Assembly (NCBI GenBank): GCA_002279825.1
Contig: NCCV01000005.1
Location: forward strand, 216,476 to 280,475
DNA length: 64,000 nt
Direction of reading: 5' to 3'
Origin: Sphingomonadales bacterium 12-68-11
Lineage (GTDB): Bacteria; Pseudomonadota; Alphaproteobacteria; Sphingomonadales; Sphingomonadaceae
Shown: positions 51,595-60,927 of the stretch, one piece after another
How the letters are laid out: every line of letters begins with the position of its first letter
How positions within the stretch are numbered: position 1 is the stretch's first letter
Translations under genes and position numbers: made by a program
Notes under the pieces: generated by a model
Databases searched by the model: none
Told to the model about the DNA's origin: nothing
Seen by the model: only the letters and a program-made list of their open reading frames with translations

Positions 51595-51678
51595 GCCCCT
51601 GTGGCGGAATGGTAGACGCGAACGACTCAAAATCGTTTGTCGAAAGGCGTGCCCGTTCGAGTCGGGCCAGGGGCACCA
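51595..51678 (+). tRNA. tRNA-Leu (anticodon CAA)
   Basis: This 84-base type II tRNA has acceptor arms GCCCCTG and CAGGGGC, discriminator A and an encoded CCA. The anticodon stem AACGA/TCGTT encloses the loop CTCAAAA, giving anticodon CAA. A short extra arm (TGTCGAAAGGCGT) and the T loop GTTCGAGTC fit tRNA-Leu. No duplicate fragment was seen. Confidence 0.95.
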
Positions 51679-51802
51679 TCTTGCCTGCGCTCCGCTCGGC
51701 GCGCGACTGGTGCGCGGTGGTTCAGGATCCGAACTCTGGGCGGGCCGATCCTCCGCGGTTGCCCGCGCCACGTCTCCCGGCTGAGCCCGGCAGGTAAGAC
51801 CT

Positions 51803-51813
51803 GTAAAGTTTAC
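51803..51813. promoter_or_regulatory. Palindrome upstream of prsK
   Basis: GTAAAGTTTAC is an 11-base perfect (odd) palindrome about 70 bases before the 30-codon frame and 159 before prsK, within the 204-bp region after tRNA-Leu. It is an attractive operator or autoregulatory site for the two-component system but could be chance. No -24/-12 sigma-54 promoter was convincing. Confidence 0.35.
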
Positions 51814-51882
51814 CGACATTTCACGAGTCCCGCCTAACCGGGCGAGATCGGCCGTTCAGGCCGGACGAGGCCGGTTAGGGCG

Positions 51883-51975
51883 ATGGTTCGCGTCTTCAAT
51901 TATTCGGTTAGCTGCGTGGTCGCGCTGGCGGGCCTGATCGCATCCACCCTGCTGAGGCGGGAGCGGGCGCAGTGA
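51883..51975 (+). CDS. 30-residue membrane micro-protein coupled to prsK
   Basis: ATG 51883 begins MVRVFNYSVSCVVALAGLIA, one hydrophobic helix followed by a basic RRERAQ tail. It ends at TGA 51973-51975, overlapping the GTG start of the histidine kinase by three bases. The coupling and charge pattern suggest a real short membrane peptide or a translational leader. The length is below normal annotation thresholds and the identity is unknown. Confidence 0.45.
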   Translation: MVRVFNYSVSCVVALAGLIASTLLRRERAQ

Positions 51976-54089
51976 TAGCGCCCGTCCTGTCCGGACCCTG
52001 GTCCATTCTGGTCGATGGAATGCACGGGCTCTGCGTGGTGGCCGCGCTTGCGCTGGCAGCCTGGCTTGCGGGGCAGCGCAGACCCGGGCCGGCTACGCGC
52101 CCGGCGGCGGCTGCACTGGCGCTGACCGCGGGCTGGGCTCTGGCGGCGGCGATGCTCGGAACCGCCGAGCCAGCGACCGGCGCACTGTTGGCGCTCGCCA
52201 ACCTCGCGTGGCTGGCGACGCTCCACCGACTGTTCGCGCATGACGAGCGCGACAAGAATGTGGTTCCGGTCCGGCTCGTCATCCTAGCGCTGGCGTTCGT
52301 GGCGCTGCTCATGCTCGCCCTCGCTGGGGCTCAGCAATTGTTCGCCGATGTCGCAGCGGCGGCACTGGTGGTCCGGCAGTTTGCGGCCCTGCTCGGCGTG
52401 CTGTTCAGCGTCGGCGCGCTCGTGCTGGTGCACAACCTCTACGCCGGCGCCGCCCAGCAGACGCGCCAGACGCTGCGCTGGCCGGCCGCCGCGCTGGCCA
52501 CGATGTGGCTTTACGACTTGACGCTCGCGACGGTGATCTACCTTCGGCCCGCCGCGTGGACGGCTTTGGCGGACTTGCGCGGCGCGGCCATGCTGCCGGT
52601 GATGGCGATGCTGGCGTTCGGGCTGCTGCGGCATTCGACCGCCAAGCCGTTCGGGCCATCGCGCTCGTTCGCGTTCCAGTCGGTCTCGCTGCTGGTGATT
52701 GGAGCCTACGTGCTCGTCACGGTGCTGGTCAGTCAGGCGCTCGCTTATGCGCAGAGCGAGCTGGCCGCGTTCGTGCAAGTCGGGTTCCTGGCGCTGGCCG
52801 GCGCCGCGGCGATCGCTGTCCTGCCTTCGCGGCGGGTGCGCGGCTGGCTGCAGGTCACGCTGACCAAGCACTTATTCAAGCACCGCTATGATTACCGGGC
52901 CGAGTGGCTGCGCTTTACCGCCACGATCGGCCGCGCGGGCCACGGCGCGGCCCCGCTGCGTGAACGCATCGTCCAGGCGATCGCCGACATCACCGACAGC
53001 CCCTCCGGCCTACTGCTGACGCCTCACGAAGACGGCGGCCTGGCGCTCGCCGCGCGCTGGCAGTGGCCCGGCATCGACGTGCCTGCCGAGGCGATCAACA
53101 CTGCCGGGGCGCGCTTCTTTGAGGAAAGCCAGTTCATCATCGACCTCGACGACCTGCGCCGCGAGCGCGCCGACGGAATCCCAGCGGCGGCGTATCCGGC
53201 GTGGCTACTCGAAGCCCCCGATGCCTGGGCGATGGTTCCGCTGCGGCATTTCGAGCGCCTTGTCGGGCTGGTGGTGCTCGCGCTTCCCGCCGCCGCGCGC
53301 CGCCTCGACTGGGAGGATTTCGACGTGCTGCGGGTGGTCGGTCGGCAGCTCGCCAGCTATCTCGCCGAACAGGCGAGCCAGGACGCGCTCGGCGAGGCGC
53401 AGCGGTTCGACGAGTTCAACCGCCGTATCGCGTTCGTGATGCACGACATCAAGAACCTCGCCAGCCAGCTCACGCTGCTGGCGCGTAATGCCGAGAAGCA
53501 CGCCGACAATCCGGCGTTTCGTGCCGACATGCTGCTGACTTTGCGAAACAGCGCCGACAAGCTCCAGGCGCTGCTCGACCGCCTCGGCCGTTACGGGCAC
53601 CAGTCCGTCCAGCCGCACCCGGTCAAGACCACCGACGTGTTGGCGACCATCGCCCGGCACTTTGTGGCCCGGCCAGAACTGGTCGCGATCGAGCGGATGC
53701 CAACCACCGTGCTGGCCGATCGCGAAGCTCTCGAGCAGGCGCTGGTACACCTTGTGCAGAACGCTCTCGAGGCCGGAGAGCCCGGTTCACCGGTGTTCCT
53801 CGACGTCCGTGACGAGGGACCCTGGGCGATCTTCGAAGTGATCGATTCGGGCTGCGGCATGAGCCCCGAGTTCGTGCGCACGCGGCTGTTCAAGCCGTTC
53901 CATTCGGCCAAGCCCGACGGCTTCGGCATCGGCGCCTTTGAAGCCCGCGAGCTGGTGCGCGCAATGGGCGGCCGGCTCGACGTCGAATCGCGCGAGGGAT
54001 TGGGCACACGCTTCTCGCTGCGCCTGCCGCTCGCGGACGCCGCCGCGATCATGAACGGGCTGCACGCCAGTCGCAACGAGGTGGCATGA
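51972..54089 (+). CDS. prsK: Membrane histidine kinase, PrsK type (PEP-CTERM/EPS-associated)
   Basis: The 705-residue kinase has about eight N-terminal membrane helices (residues 10-290), a cytoplasmic GAF-like region (about 320-460), a dimerisation/phospho-acceptor helix with HDIKNLASQ near His 490, and an ATP-binding domain with LVQNALEAGEP, DSGCGMSPEF and GFGIGAFEARELVRAMGG. This matches PrsK, which pairs with PrsR to control PEP-CTERM and extracellular-polymer genes. The start is uncertain (GTG 51972 or ATG 52020). No exosortase or PEP-CTERM protein is in the window. Confidence 0.87.
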   Translation: MIAPVLSGPWSILVDGMHGLCVVAALALAAWLAGQRRPGPATRPAAAALALTAGWALAAAMLGTAEPATGALLALANLAWLATLHRLFAHDERDKNVVPVRLVILALAFVALLMLALAGAQQLFADVAAAALVVRQFAALLGVLFSVGALVLVHNLYAGAAQQTRQTLRWPAAALATMWLYDLTLATVIYLRPAAWTALADLRGAAMLPVMAMLAFGLLRHSTAKPFGPSRSFAFQSVSLLVIGAYVLVTVLVSQALAYAQSELAAFVQVGFLALAGAAAIAVLPSRRVRGWLQVTLTKHLFKHRYDYRAEWLRFTATIGRAGHGAAPLRERIVQAIADITDSPSGLLLTPHEDGGLALAARWQWPGIDVPAEAINTAGARFFEESQFIIDLDDLRRERADGIPAAAYPAWLLEAPDAWAMVPLRHFERLVGLVVLALPAAARRLDWEDFDVLRVVGRQLASYLAEQASQDALGEAQRFDEFNRRIAFVMHDIKNLASQLTLLARNAEKHADNPAFRADMLLTLRNSADKLQALLDRLGRYGHQSVQPHPVKTTDVLATIARHFVARPELVAIERMPTTVLADREALEQALVHLVQNALEAGEPGSPVFLDVRDEGPWAIFEVIDSGCGMSPEFVRTRLFKPFHSAKPDGFGIGAFEARELVRAMGGRLDVESREGLGTRFSLRLPLADAAAIMNGLHASRNEVA

Positions 54090-55465
54090 TGAACGATGGC
54101 AAACCCCCGGCCCTGCCCAAGCTCCTCGTCGTCGAGGACGATGCCGGGCTGCAGGCGCAGCTCAAGTGGGCCTACGACGACTTCGAGGTGATCCCGGCGC
54201 TCGATCGCGCCGCGGCGATCGCTGCGTTGCGGGCCGAGGAGCCAGCGGTGGTCACGCTCGACCTCGGGCTGCCGCCCGATCCCGACGGCACCAGCGAGGG
54301 CTTTGCCGTGCTCGACGCGATCATGGCGCTCAAACCGGATACCAAAGTTATCGTCGCCAGCGGCCACGGCGCGCGCGAGAGCGCGCTGAGCGCTATCGAA
54401 CGCGGTGCCTATGATTTCTACCAGAAGCCGGTCGATATCGAACAGCTCGGACTGATCGTGCGCCGCGCGCTCAATCTGCACCGTATCGAGGCCGAGAACC
54501 GCGCGCTGGCCGAGCGCGCCGGGGAGGGCAACCGCGTGCTGGGCGGGTTGATCACCGCGGCTTCGGAAATGGTGCGCGTGGCGCGCACGATCGAGCGCGT
54601 CGCCAATACCTCGGTGTCGGTCATGCTACTCGGTGCGAGCGGCACCGGCAAGGAACTGCTGGCGCGCGGGCTGCACGAGGCGAGCGGCCGGCGCGGGGCG
54701 GGCTTCGTCGCGATCAACTGCGCGGCGATCCCCGAGAACTTGCTCGAAAGCGAGCTGTTCGGACATGAAAAGGGCGCCTTCACCGGCGCGGTCAAGACCA
54801 CCGAGGGTAAGATCGAGCTGGCGCACGGCGGCACGCTGTTTCTCGACGAAGTCGGCGACATCCCGCTGCCGCTGCAGGTCAAACTGCTGCGCTTCCTGCA
54901 GGAACGGCAGATCGAGCGAATCGGCGGGCGAAAGACGATCGATGTGGACACGCGCATCGTTTGCGCCACGCACCAGAATCTCGAAGCGATGATCGCCGAC
55001 GGCCGGTTCCGCGAGGATCTGTTTTACCGTCTCGCCGAAGTGGTCGTGAAGATCCCCTCGCTGGCCGAACGACCGGGCGACGCCGCGCTGCTCGCCAAGG
55101 CCTTCCTCAAGCGCTTCGCCGCTGAAATGAACCCCCAGGTCAGCGGCTTCGCACCCGACGCGCTGGCGGCGATCGATTCCTGGCCGTGGCCGGGCAATGT
55201 GCGCGAGCTCGAGAACCGGGTGAAACGCGCGGCCATCATGGCCGACGGCAAGCTTGTCACCGCCGCCGACCTCGACTTGCAAGGCGGTGCCGAGGGTGAT
55301 CCGGATGTGCTCAATCTCAAGACCGCGCGCGAGAAGGCCGACCGCAGGGTGATCCGCCACGCGCTGGCACGCAGCGAAGGCAACATCTCGAACACCGCGC
55401 GCCTGCTCGGGATTAGCCGGCCGACGCTTTACGACTTGCTCAAGCAATACGGGCTGCAGGCCTGA
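54086..55465 (+). CDS. prsR: Sigma-54-dependent response regulator, PrsR type
   Basis: This 459-residue regulator overlaps prsK by four bases. The receiver domain starts KLLVVEDDAGLQAQLKWAYDDF, with the phospho-acceptor Asp in VVTLDLGLPP near 57. The AAA+ domain has Walker A GASGTGKE near 182, the sigma-54 contact GAFTGAVK near 230 and LDEVGDIPLPLQVKLLRFLQE. The C-terminal Fis-type helix-turn-helix ends NISNTARLLGISRPTLYDLLKQYGL. It should activate sigma-54 promoters of EPS/PEP-CTERM genes when phosphorylated. Confidence 0.92.
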   Translation: MMNDGKPPALPKLLVVEDDAGLQAQLKWAYDDFEVIPALDRAAAIAALRAEEPAVVTLDLGLPPDPDGTSEGFAVLDAIMALKPDTKVIVASGHGARESALSAIERGAYDFYQKPVDIEQLGLIVRRALNLHRIEAENRALAERAGEGNRVLGGLITAASEMVRVARTIERVANTSVSVMLLGASGTGKELLARGLHEASGRRGAGFVAINCAAIPENLLESELFGHEKGAFTGAVKTTEGKIELAHGGTLFLDEVGDIPLPLQVKLLRFLQERQIERIGGRKTIDVDTRIVCATHQNLEAMIADGRFREDLFYRLAEVVVKIPSLAERPGDAALLAKAFLKRFAAEMNPQVSGFAPDALAAIDSWPWPGNVRELENRVKRAAIMADGKLVTAADLDLQGGAEGDPDVLNLKTAREKADRRVIRHALARSEGNISNTARLLGISRPTLYDLLKQYGLQA

Positions 55466-55521
55466 GCCGGGTAGCTCCGCCGGCTGGACAGACGGACAGG
55501 CGCGGAGCAGGGCGCGCAGCC

Positions 55522-56496
55522 ATGCCCGTGCTGCGCTTCCTTAGCCGCGTCGATCCGCTGGTCCGCCTGCTGCTGCTGGCGATCGTGCTCGCTACCGTGC
55601 TGCCCGTCACCGGCGCTCAGCGGCCGGTTGCACAAGGCGTCTCGAACGGCGCGGTGTTCCTGCTGTTCCTGCTCAACGGGTTGCGCCTACCGCGCCGCGA
55701 AGTGCGCGCGGGGCTCGCGCACGGGCGCTTCCTGATTCCGCTGGCGGCGTGGTGCTTCCTGGCGATGGGCGCGGCCGGCTGGGCGCTGTGGGGCGTGGGG
55801 AGCGTGCTGCTGCCGGCGAACGTCGCGCTCGGGCTGCTGTTCCTCGGGGTGCTGCCTTCGACTGTGCAGTCGGCGACCGCCTACACTTCGCTGGCCGGCG
55901 GGAACGTGGCCAACGCGGTGGTCGCGGCGGCGGTACTCAATGTGCTGGGAGTGTTCCTGGCAGCGCCGCTCTTCGCACTGGCGGCGGGCAGCTCCGCGGC
56001 AGACTTCGACTGGGCATCGCTCGAACGGATCGCGCTGATCCTGCTGCTGCCTTTCGCGCTGGGACAGATCGCGCAGGACCGGTTCGGGCATCTGGTCCGC
56101 GATCACCGCGCACTCGCGACCTGGCTCGACCGGCTGTCTATCGCGATCGCGGTCTATGTCGCATTCTCGGGCGCGGTCGAGCAGGGGCTGTGGACGCGGA
56201 TGGGCCTCATCGACTGGGCGGCGCTCCTGGGGCTGGTCGCGGTGTTCCTGGCGTTCGGGTTCGGCGGGGCCTGGGCGCTCGGCGGTGGACTTGGACTTGC
56301 GCGGCGCGACCGCATCGCCTTCCTGTTCGCCGGCGGGCAGAAGTCGATCGCACTCGGCGCGCCGCTCGCCAGCGTGCTGTTTCCGCCTGCCGTCGCGGGG
56401 CTGCTGCTGCTGCCGGTGCTGACTTACCACTTGCTCCAGTTGGTGCTGTCGGCCCCTCTGGCCGCCCGGCTCAATCGACCGGAAGCGGCGCGGTAG
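55522..56496 (+). CDS. Bile acid:sodium symporter family transporter
   Basis: This 324-residue protein has about ten membrane helices. GVSNGAVFLLFLLNGLRLPRREV and the central LPSTVQSATAYTSLAGGNVANAVVAAAVLNVLGVFLAAPLF place it in the SBF-like (PF13593-type) branch of sodium-coupled carriers. A second conserved FAGGQKSIALGAPLASVLF comes near the C-terminus. The substrate, an organic anion or a metabolite, is unknown. It overlaps the convergent TerC-like gene by about 25 bases. Confidence 0.85.
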   Translation: MPVLRFLSRVDPLVRLLLLAIVLATVLPVTGAQRPVAQGVSNGAVFLLFLLNGLRLPRREVRAGLAHGRFLIPLAAWCFLAMGAAGWALWGVGSVLLPANVALGLLFLGVLPSTVQSATAYTSLAGGNVANAVVAAAVLNVLGVFLAAPLFALAAGSSAADFDWASLERIALILLLPFALGQIAQDRFGHLVRDHRALATWLDRLSIAIAVYVAFSGAVEQGLWTRMGLIDWAALLGLVAVFLAFGFGGAWALGGGLGLARRDRIAFLFAGGQKSIALGAPLASVLFPPAVAGLLLLPVLTYHLLQLVLSAPLAARLNRPEAAR

Positions 56497-57529
56497 GTTC
56501 CGGGTGCCGCCGCTTGTGGCGTACCGACCACCACAGCGAGAGCCCGATCAGCACCGCGCCGATCACCCCGGTGATGACCTCGGGGACATGCGCCACCGCG
56601 CCGAACAGCATGATCATGCCGAGCGCGATGATCGCCCAGAACGCGCCGTGCTCGAGGAAGGCATACTCGGCCAGAGTGCCGCGGTGCACCAGGTGGACGG
56701 TCATCGAGCGCACGAAGATCGCGCCGATCGACAGGCCGAGCGCGATCACCACCATATTGTTGGAGAGCGCGAACGCGCCGATCACCCCGTCGAAGCTGAA
56801 GCTGGCGTCGAGCACGTTGAGGTAGAGGAAGCCGCCGAGCCCCGAGCGGACCGCGGCGCCCGCAACGCGGCGCTTCTCTTCGTGAATCTCGAGACCGGTG
56901 TTGATCGCCTCGACGCAGATGAAGGTCACGATGCCGAGGATGCCGGCAATCAGGAAGGTCAGCGCCTCGGCGGTCGGCAGGAGGCTCGAAATGCCCCACA
57001 GAACCAACAGCAGCAGCCCGATCTCGATCGCCTTCACCGCCGAAACCGCAGACAGTTGGCGCTCGATCACGCCGATCCAGTGCACGTCCTTGTCGGCGTC
57101 GAAAAAGAACTTGAGGCCGACCATCGCCAGGAACGCGCCGCCGAAGCCGGCGATGCCGACTTGCGCCGAGGACACGATCCGTTCGTATTCGGCCGGATTG
57201 GTGAGCGATAGCCGGACCGCTTCGACCGGTCCCAGCCCGGCAGCGATGGCGACGATCGCCAACGGGAACACGATCCGCATCCCGAACACCGCGAAGGCGA
57301 TGCCCCACAGCAGGAATCGCTTCTGCCAGACCTCGTCCATTTCCTTCAGGACTGAGGCGTTGACTACCGCGTTGTCGAAGCTGAGCGAGACTTCGAGGAT
57401 CGAAAGCACCACGATGATCCACAGGATCTGCGCGGTCCCTGCCAGGGTTCCGGTGCTGGCCCAGCCGTACCATACGCCTAGCGCCAGGCACACCGCCGAG
57501 AACACGATCGAGAAACGGTAGTATTGCAT
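56471..57529 (-). CDS. TerC-like integral membrane protein (DUF475)
   Basis: The 352-residue protein has about nine helices. The conserved SLSFDNAVVNASVLKEM near 50, FFDADKDVHWIGVIERQ near 140 and DASFSFDGVIGAFALSNNMVVIALGLSIGAIFVRSMTV near 250 are hallmarks of the TerC superfamily (paired S-F-D-N/G acidic motifs). These proteins are linked to manganese or other metal export and to tellurite resistance. The metal here is not known. It runs into the panB gene on the minus strand six bases ahead. Confidence 0.85.
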   Translation of the reverse strand: MQYYRFSIVFSAVCLALGVWYGWASTGTLAGTAQILWIIVVLSILEVSLSFDNAVVNASVLKEMDEVWQKRFLLWGIAFAVFGMRIVFPLAIVAIAAGLGPVEAVRLSLTNPAEYERIVSSAQVGIAGFGGAFLAMVGLKFFFDADKDVHWIGVIERQLSAVSAVKAIEIGLLLLVLWGISSLLPTAEALTFLIAGILGIVTFICVEAINTGLEIHEEKRRVAGAAVRSGLGGFLYLNVLDASFSFDGVIGAFALSNNMVVIALGLSIGAIFVRSMTVHLVHRGTLAEYAFLEHGAFWAIIALGMIMLFGAVAHVPEVITGVIGAVLIGLSLWWSVRHKRRHPEPTAPLPVD

Positions 57530-57535
57530 GAAGGG

Positions 57536-58405
57536 TCAATCCGCCTGGTAAGTTTGCTCGGGACCGGGGAACGTCCGGTTACGGACATCGGCCGCATAGC
57601 GCTGCGCGGCGCCCGAGATAAGGGCCGCGATGTCTTCGTACCGCTTTACGAAGCGCGGCACCCGCTCGAACATTCCCAGCAGGTCTTCGGTCACCAGCAC
57701 CTGTCCATCGCAGCGCGCCGACGCGCCGATGCCGATCGTGGGGCAGGGGACCGCCTCGGTCACCGCGACGGCGATCGGCTCGACCACGCCTTCGACCACG
57801 ATCGCAAACGCGCCAGCATCGGCTAGCGCGCGCGCGTCGCCGACGATCTTGGCCGCTTCGGCCTCGGTTCTGCCGCGCGCGCCGTAGCCGCCCAGCACGT
57901 TGACCGCTTGCGGGGTCAGCCCGACGTGGCCGATCACCGGCACGCCGCGCTGGACCACGAACTCCACCGTCGCCGCCATCGCCGCGCCGCCCTCCAGCTT
58001 CACAGCGGCCGCGCCGCTCGCCTTGAGCAAGTGTGCCGCGCTGGCGAAAGCCTGCTCGGGCGAGCCTTCATAGGTGCCGAACGGCATGTCGACCACAACC
58101 ACCGCGTGCCAGCTGCCGCGCACCACCGCGGCGGCGTGGTTGGCCATCATCTCGAGCGTGACCGGCACTGTGGAGGGCAGCCCGTAAATCACCTGGCCGA
58201 GCGAATCCCCGACCAGCAGCACATCGCAATGCGCGTCGAGAAGCTGAGCCTGGCGCGCGGTATAGGCGGTCAGCATCACAATCGGCTCGGCAGTCACGCC
58301 GTCTTGCTTGCGGGCGCGGATCGCGGGCACGGTCAGCCGCCGGATCGGCTGCGGGGTCGGGTTCGCGCGGCTGGTGGCAGTGTCGAGCTGGAAGGTGGTG
58401 GACAT
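57536..58405 (-). CDS. panB: 3-methyl-2-oxobutanoate hydroxymethyltransferase
   Basis: This 289-residue TIM-barrel enzyme makes ketopantoate from 2-oxoisovalerate and methylene-THF. It has [35 protein letters not shown] near 50 (Mg-binding Asp), the DMPFGTYE motif near 110, a Lys/Glu-containing VKLEGG, and GHVGLTPQ. The N-terminus has about 25 residues before the core. panC is not adjacent. Its substrate 2-oxoisovalerate is also consumed by the Bkd complex encoded 20 kb away. Confidence 0.94.
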   Translation of the reverse strand: MSTTFQLDTATSRANPTPQPIRRLTVPAIRARKQDGVTAEPIVMLTAYTARQAQLLDAHCDVLLVGDSLGQVIYGLPSTVPVTLEMMANHAAAVVRGSWHAVVVVDMPFGTYEGSPEQAFASAAHLLKASGAAAVKLEGGAAMAATVEFVVQRGVPVIGHVGLTPQAVNVLGGYGARGRTEAEAAKIVGDARALADAGAFAIVVEGVVEPIAVAVTEAVPCPTIGIGASARCDGQVLVTEDLLGMFERVPRFVKRYEDIAALISGAAQRYAADVRNRTFPGPEQTYQAD

Positions 58406-58541
58406 GCGCGGGCTTTTAGGGCGCTGCGGGCATTGTGCAAAGCGGCAGCGATGCGGCTTGTTTTGCGCGGGGATGCGGTTAGCTTCGCAACCACTTGAGG
58501 GATGGGCCCGTGCGTGCGCGGGCCGGATTTAGGGGAACTGC

Positions 58542-60089
58542 ATGTTCGGCCGTGTCAAACCGCTCGACGCTATCCTGGCGACGGCAGAGAAGAAGTCGCT
58601 CCCCCGCTCGCTCGGCGCCTTCCAGCTTACCATGCTGGGAATCGGCGCGGTCATCGGCACCGGCATCTTCGTGCTGACCGCCGAGGCGGCGCAGAAGGCC
58701 GGCCCCGGCATGATGATCAGCTTCGTGATCGCCGGGCTGGTCTGTGCGGTAGCGGCGCTGTGTTACGCGGAAATGGCATCGATGGTGCCGGTTTCGGGCT
58801 CCGCCTATACTTACAGCTATGCGGTGATGGGCGAACTGGTCGCGTGGATGGTCGGCTGGGCGCTGATCCTCGAATACGCGGTCGCCGCCGGGGCGGTGAG
58901 CGTCGGCTGGTCGGGCTATGTGGTGGGCCTGATCGAGAACGCCTTTACGATAGATATCCCCGATACGCTGGTCAGGGGCCCCTACGATGGCGGCATGATC
59001 AACCTGCCGGCGATGCTGATCGCGGGGCTGGTGACCTGGCTGCTGGTGATCGGCACGCGCGAGAGCGCGAGCGTCAATGCGGTGCTCGTGGTGATCAAGG
59101 TCGCCGCGCTGACGCTGTTCGTGATCCTGGCGGTGCCTGCCATGAACATGGACAATTTCGAGCCGTTCTCGCCGCTCGGTTTCGGCGGCATCGGCGCGGC
59201 GGCGGCGTCGATCTTTTTCGCTTACGTCGGCTTCGACGCGGTCTCGACGGCCGCCGAGGAGACCAAGAACCCGCAGCGCAACATGCCGATCGGGCTGATC
59301 GGCAGCCTGGGCATTTGCACGATATTCTACCTGCTGGTGGCGGCGGGCGTGATCGGCAGCGTCGGCGCGCAGCCGGTCATGGTCGATGGCGTCGGGCTCG
59401 AGCCGGGCAGCCGCGAACTGGCCGCGCAGTGCGCTGCAATCAGCGATCAGGCGGTGGTCTGCTCCAAGGAAGCGCTGGCGTGGACCTTGCGCGAGATCGG
59501 CTGGCCGCAAGTCGGCAACCTGATCGGCCTTGCCGCCGGGCTGGCGCTGCCTTCGGTGATCCTGATGATGATGTTCGGCCAGACCCGCATCTTCTTCGTG
59601 ATGAGCCGCGACGGGCTGCTGCCCGAGTCGTTCTCGAAGATCCACCCGAAGTGGAACACGCCTTACGTGATCACGCTCATCACCGGTGCGGGCGTGGCGC
59701 TGTTCGCGGCGTTCTTCCCGGTCGGGCAACTCGCCAACATTTCCAACTCTGGCACGCTGTTCGCCTTCGCGGCGGTGTCGATTGCGGTCATGGTGATCCG
59801 CAAGACCGATCCGGGCCGGCACCGGCCGTTCCGCACGCCGGCAATCTACCTTACCGCGCCGCTCGCGATCGCGGGCTGTCTGTATCTGTTCTACAAGCTC
59901 GACGTGAAGAGCCAGATCCTGTTCGCGATCTGGGCGGTGATCGGCCTGGTGGTCTATTTCCTCTACAGCCGCAGCCGCAGCCATGTCGGCCGCGGGCTAG
60001 TCGAGGTGCACGAGGGCGACCCGGGCATCCCCCCGCAGCCGGTCCCGCCGCTCCCCGGCGCCCCGACCCCGGGCGGCGATCAGGCCTGA
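58542..60089 (+). CDS. Amino-acid permease (APC superfamily, CAT-like)
   Basis: This 515-residue transporter has about twelve helices. The first helix has GIGAVIGTGIFVLTAEAAQKAGPG near 30, SGSAYTYSYAVMGELVAWMVGWALILEYAV near 85, and FFAYVGFDAVSTAAEETKNPQRNMPIG near 225, all typical of cationic amino acid transporter-like APC proteins. The C-terminal tail after helix 12 is Pro/Gly-rich. A GC-rich hairpin terminator follows. The substrate is not predicted beyond amino acids. Confidence 0.9.
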   Translation: MFGRVKPLDAILATAEKKSLPRSLGAFQLTMLGIGAVIGTGIFVLTAEAAQKAGPGMMISFVIAGLVCAVAALCYAEMASMVPVSGSAYTYSYAVMGELVAWMVGWALILEYAVAAGAVSVGWSGYVVGLIENAFTIDIPDTLVRGPYDGGMINLPAMLIAGLVTWLLVIGTRESASVNAVLVVIKVAALTLFVILAVPAMNMDNFEPFSPLGFGGIGAAAASIFFAYVGFDAVSTAAEETKNPQRNMPIGLIGSLGICTIFYLLVAAGVIGSVGAQPVMVDGVGLEPGSRELAAQCAAISDQAVVCSKEALAWTLREIGWPQVGNLIGLAAGLALPSVILMMMFGQTRIFFVMSRDGLLPESFSKIHPKWNTPYVITLITGAGVALFAAFFPVGQLANISNSGTLFAFAAVSIAVMVIRKTDPGRHRPFRTPAIYLTAPLAIAGCLYLFYKLDVKSQILFAIWAVIGLVVYFLYSRSRSHVGRGLVEVHEGDPGIPPQPVPPLPGAPTPGGDQA

Positions 60090-60109
60090 ACAAGCCAAGT
60101 TCGGTAGCA

Positions 60110-60137
60110 GGGCCGCCCTTCGAGAGGAGGGCGGCCC
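60110..60137 (+). terminator. Hairpin terminator after the permease
   Basis: Ten-base perfect arms GGGCCGCCCT (60110-60119) and AGGGCGGCCC (60128-60137) flank an 8-base loop, about 20 bases after the stop, and are followed by TTG. It separates the permease from the imuAB cassette. Confidence 0.7.
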
Positions 60138-60195
60138 TTGCCGTTGCGGCTAGCTTCCAGATGGAACATAAAACGAACATCTGAGTCGATTCGTT

Positions 60196-60927
60196 ATGGA
60201 CCTGTCCGCCTTTCCCCCTGTCGGGGCGCTGTTGTCGCCTTTCACCCCTGCGCCGCGCTGGCAGCCGGGGCGCGTCGGCGCGCGGCATAGCGAGGTGTTC
60301 GCTTCGGCCGAGGAAGCGAGCGGGGCGGCGGCGGCGCTGGCGCTGTGGGTGGATGGGCGGCGGGCCGCGGAAGGCGCCGCGCTTGAGGAACGCCCTTGGT
60401 TGTGGGTGCAGGATGCGGCGGCGTTGCGGCGGTCGGGCCGGCCTTACCGTCCCGGCTTGCCGGCCGCGCTGCGCCGAGGTCTGATCCACGTCGCCGCGCG
60501 CAAGGCGGAGGACGCGCTGTTCGCGCTCGAGGAAGGGGTGCGCTGCCGGGACCTTGCCGGAGTGATCGGGGAGATCGCCGGCAATCCCCGGGCGCTCGAT
60601 TTCACCGCTTCGCGGCGGCTCAGCCTGGCGGCGGAACGGCATGGGGTGCCGCTGTTCCTGGTCCGCCTCGATGCCGCGCGCGATCTCAGCTCGGCGCGGA
60701 TGCGCTGGCAGGTGCGCGCGGCCATGTCGCCGCCCGCGCGCTGGAACCCGCAGGCACCGGGCGCCCCTGCCTGGCACGCCGAGCTGTTCCGCGCGCGCGG
60801 GCATGTCCCCGGAGAATGGATCCTGACCGATGACGAACACGGGCTCGATGCCAGCCAGCATCCCGGAGCGCCGGATCATGGCGATCTGGCTGCCGCGGCT
60901 GGCGATCGATCGCTGGCGGCTCGCTGA
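60196..60927 (+). CDS. imuA: ImuA, RecA-like mutagenesis protein
   Basis: The 243-residue protein resembles the ImuA/SulA-related group. The N-terminal ARHSEVFASAEEASGAAAALAL, then LWVQDAAALRRSGRPYRPGLP, a GLIHVAARKAEDALFALEEGVRC segment and DFTASRRLSLAAERHGVPLFLVRLD match the RecA-fold fragment that acts with ImuB and DnaE2 in SOS translesion synthesis. It overlaps imuB. An SOS-box operator was not recognisable upstream. Confidence 0.8.
   Translation: MDLSAFPPVGALLSPFTPAPRWQPGRVGARHSEVFASAEEASGAAAALALWVDGRRAAEGAALEERPWLWVQDAAALRRSGRPYRPGLPAALRRGLIHVAARKAEDALFALEEGVRCRDLAGVIGEIAGNPRALDFTASRRLSLAAERHGVPLFLVRLDAARDLSSARMRWQVRAAMSPPARWNPQAPGAPAWHAELFRARGHVPGEWILTDDEHGLDASQHPGAPDHGDLAAAAGDRSLAAR

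Noticed and set aside
58479..59984. 501-codon minus-strand frame
   Set aside because: It lies antisense to the amino-acid permease and consists of charged low-complexity residues.
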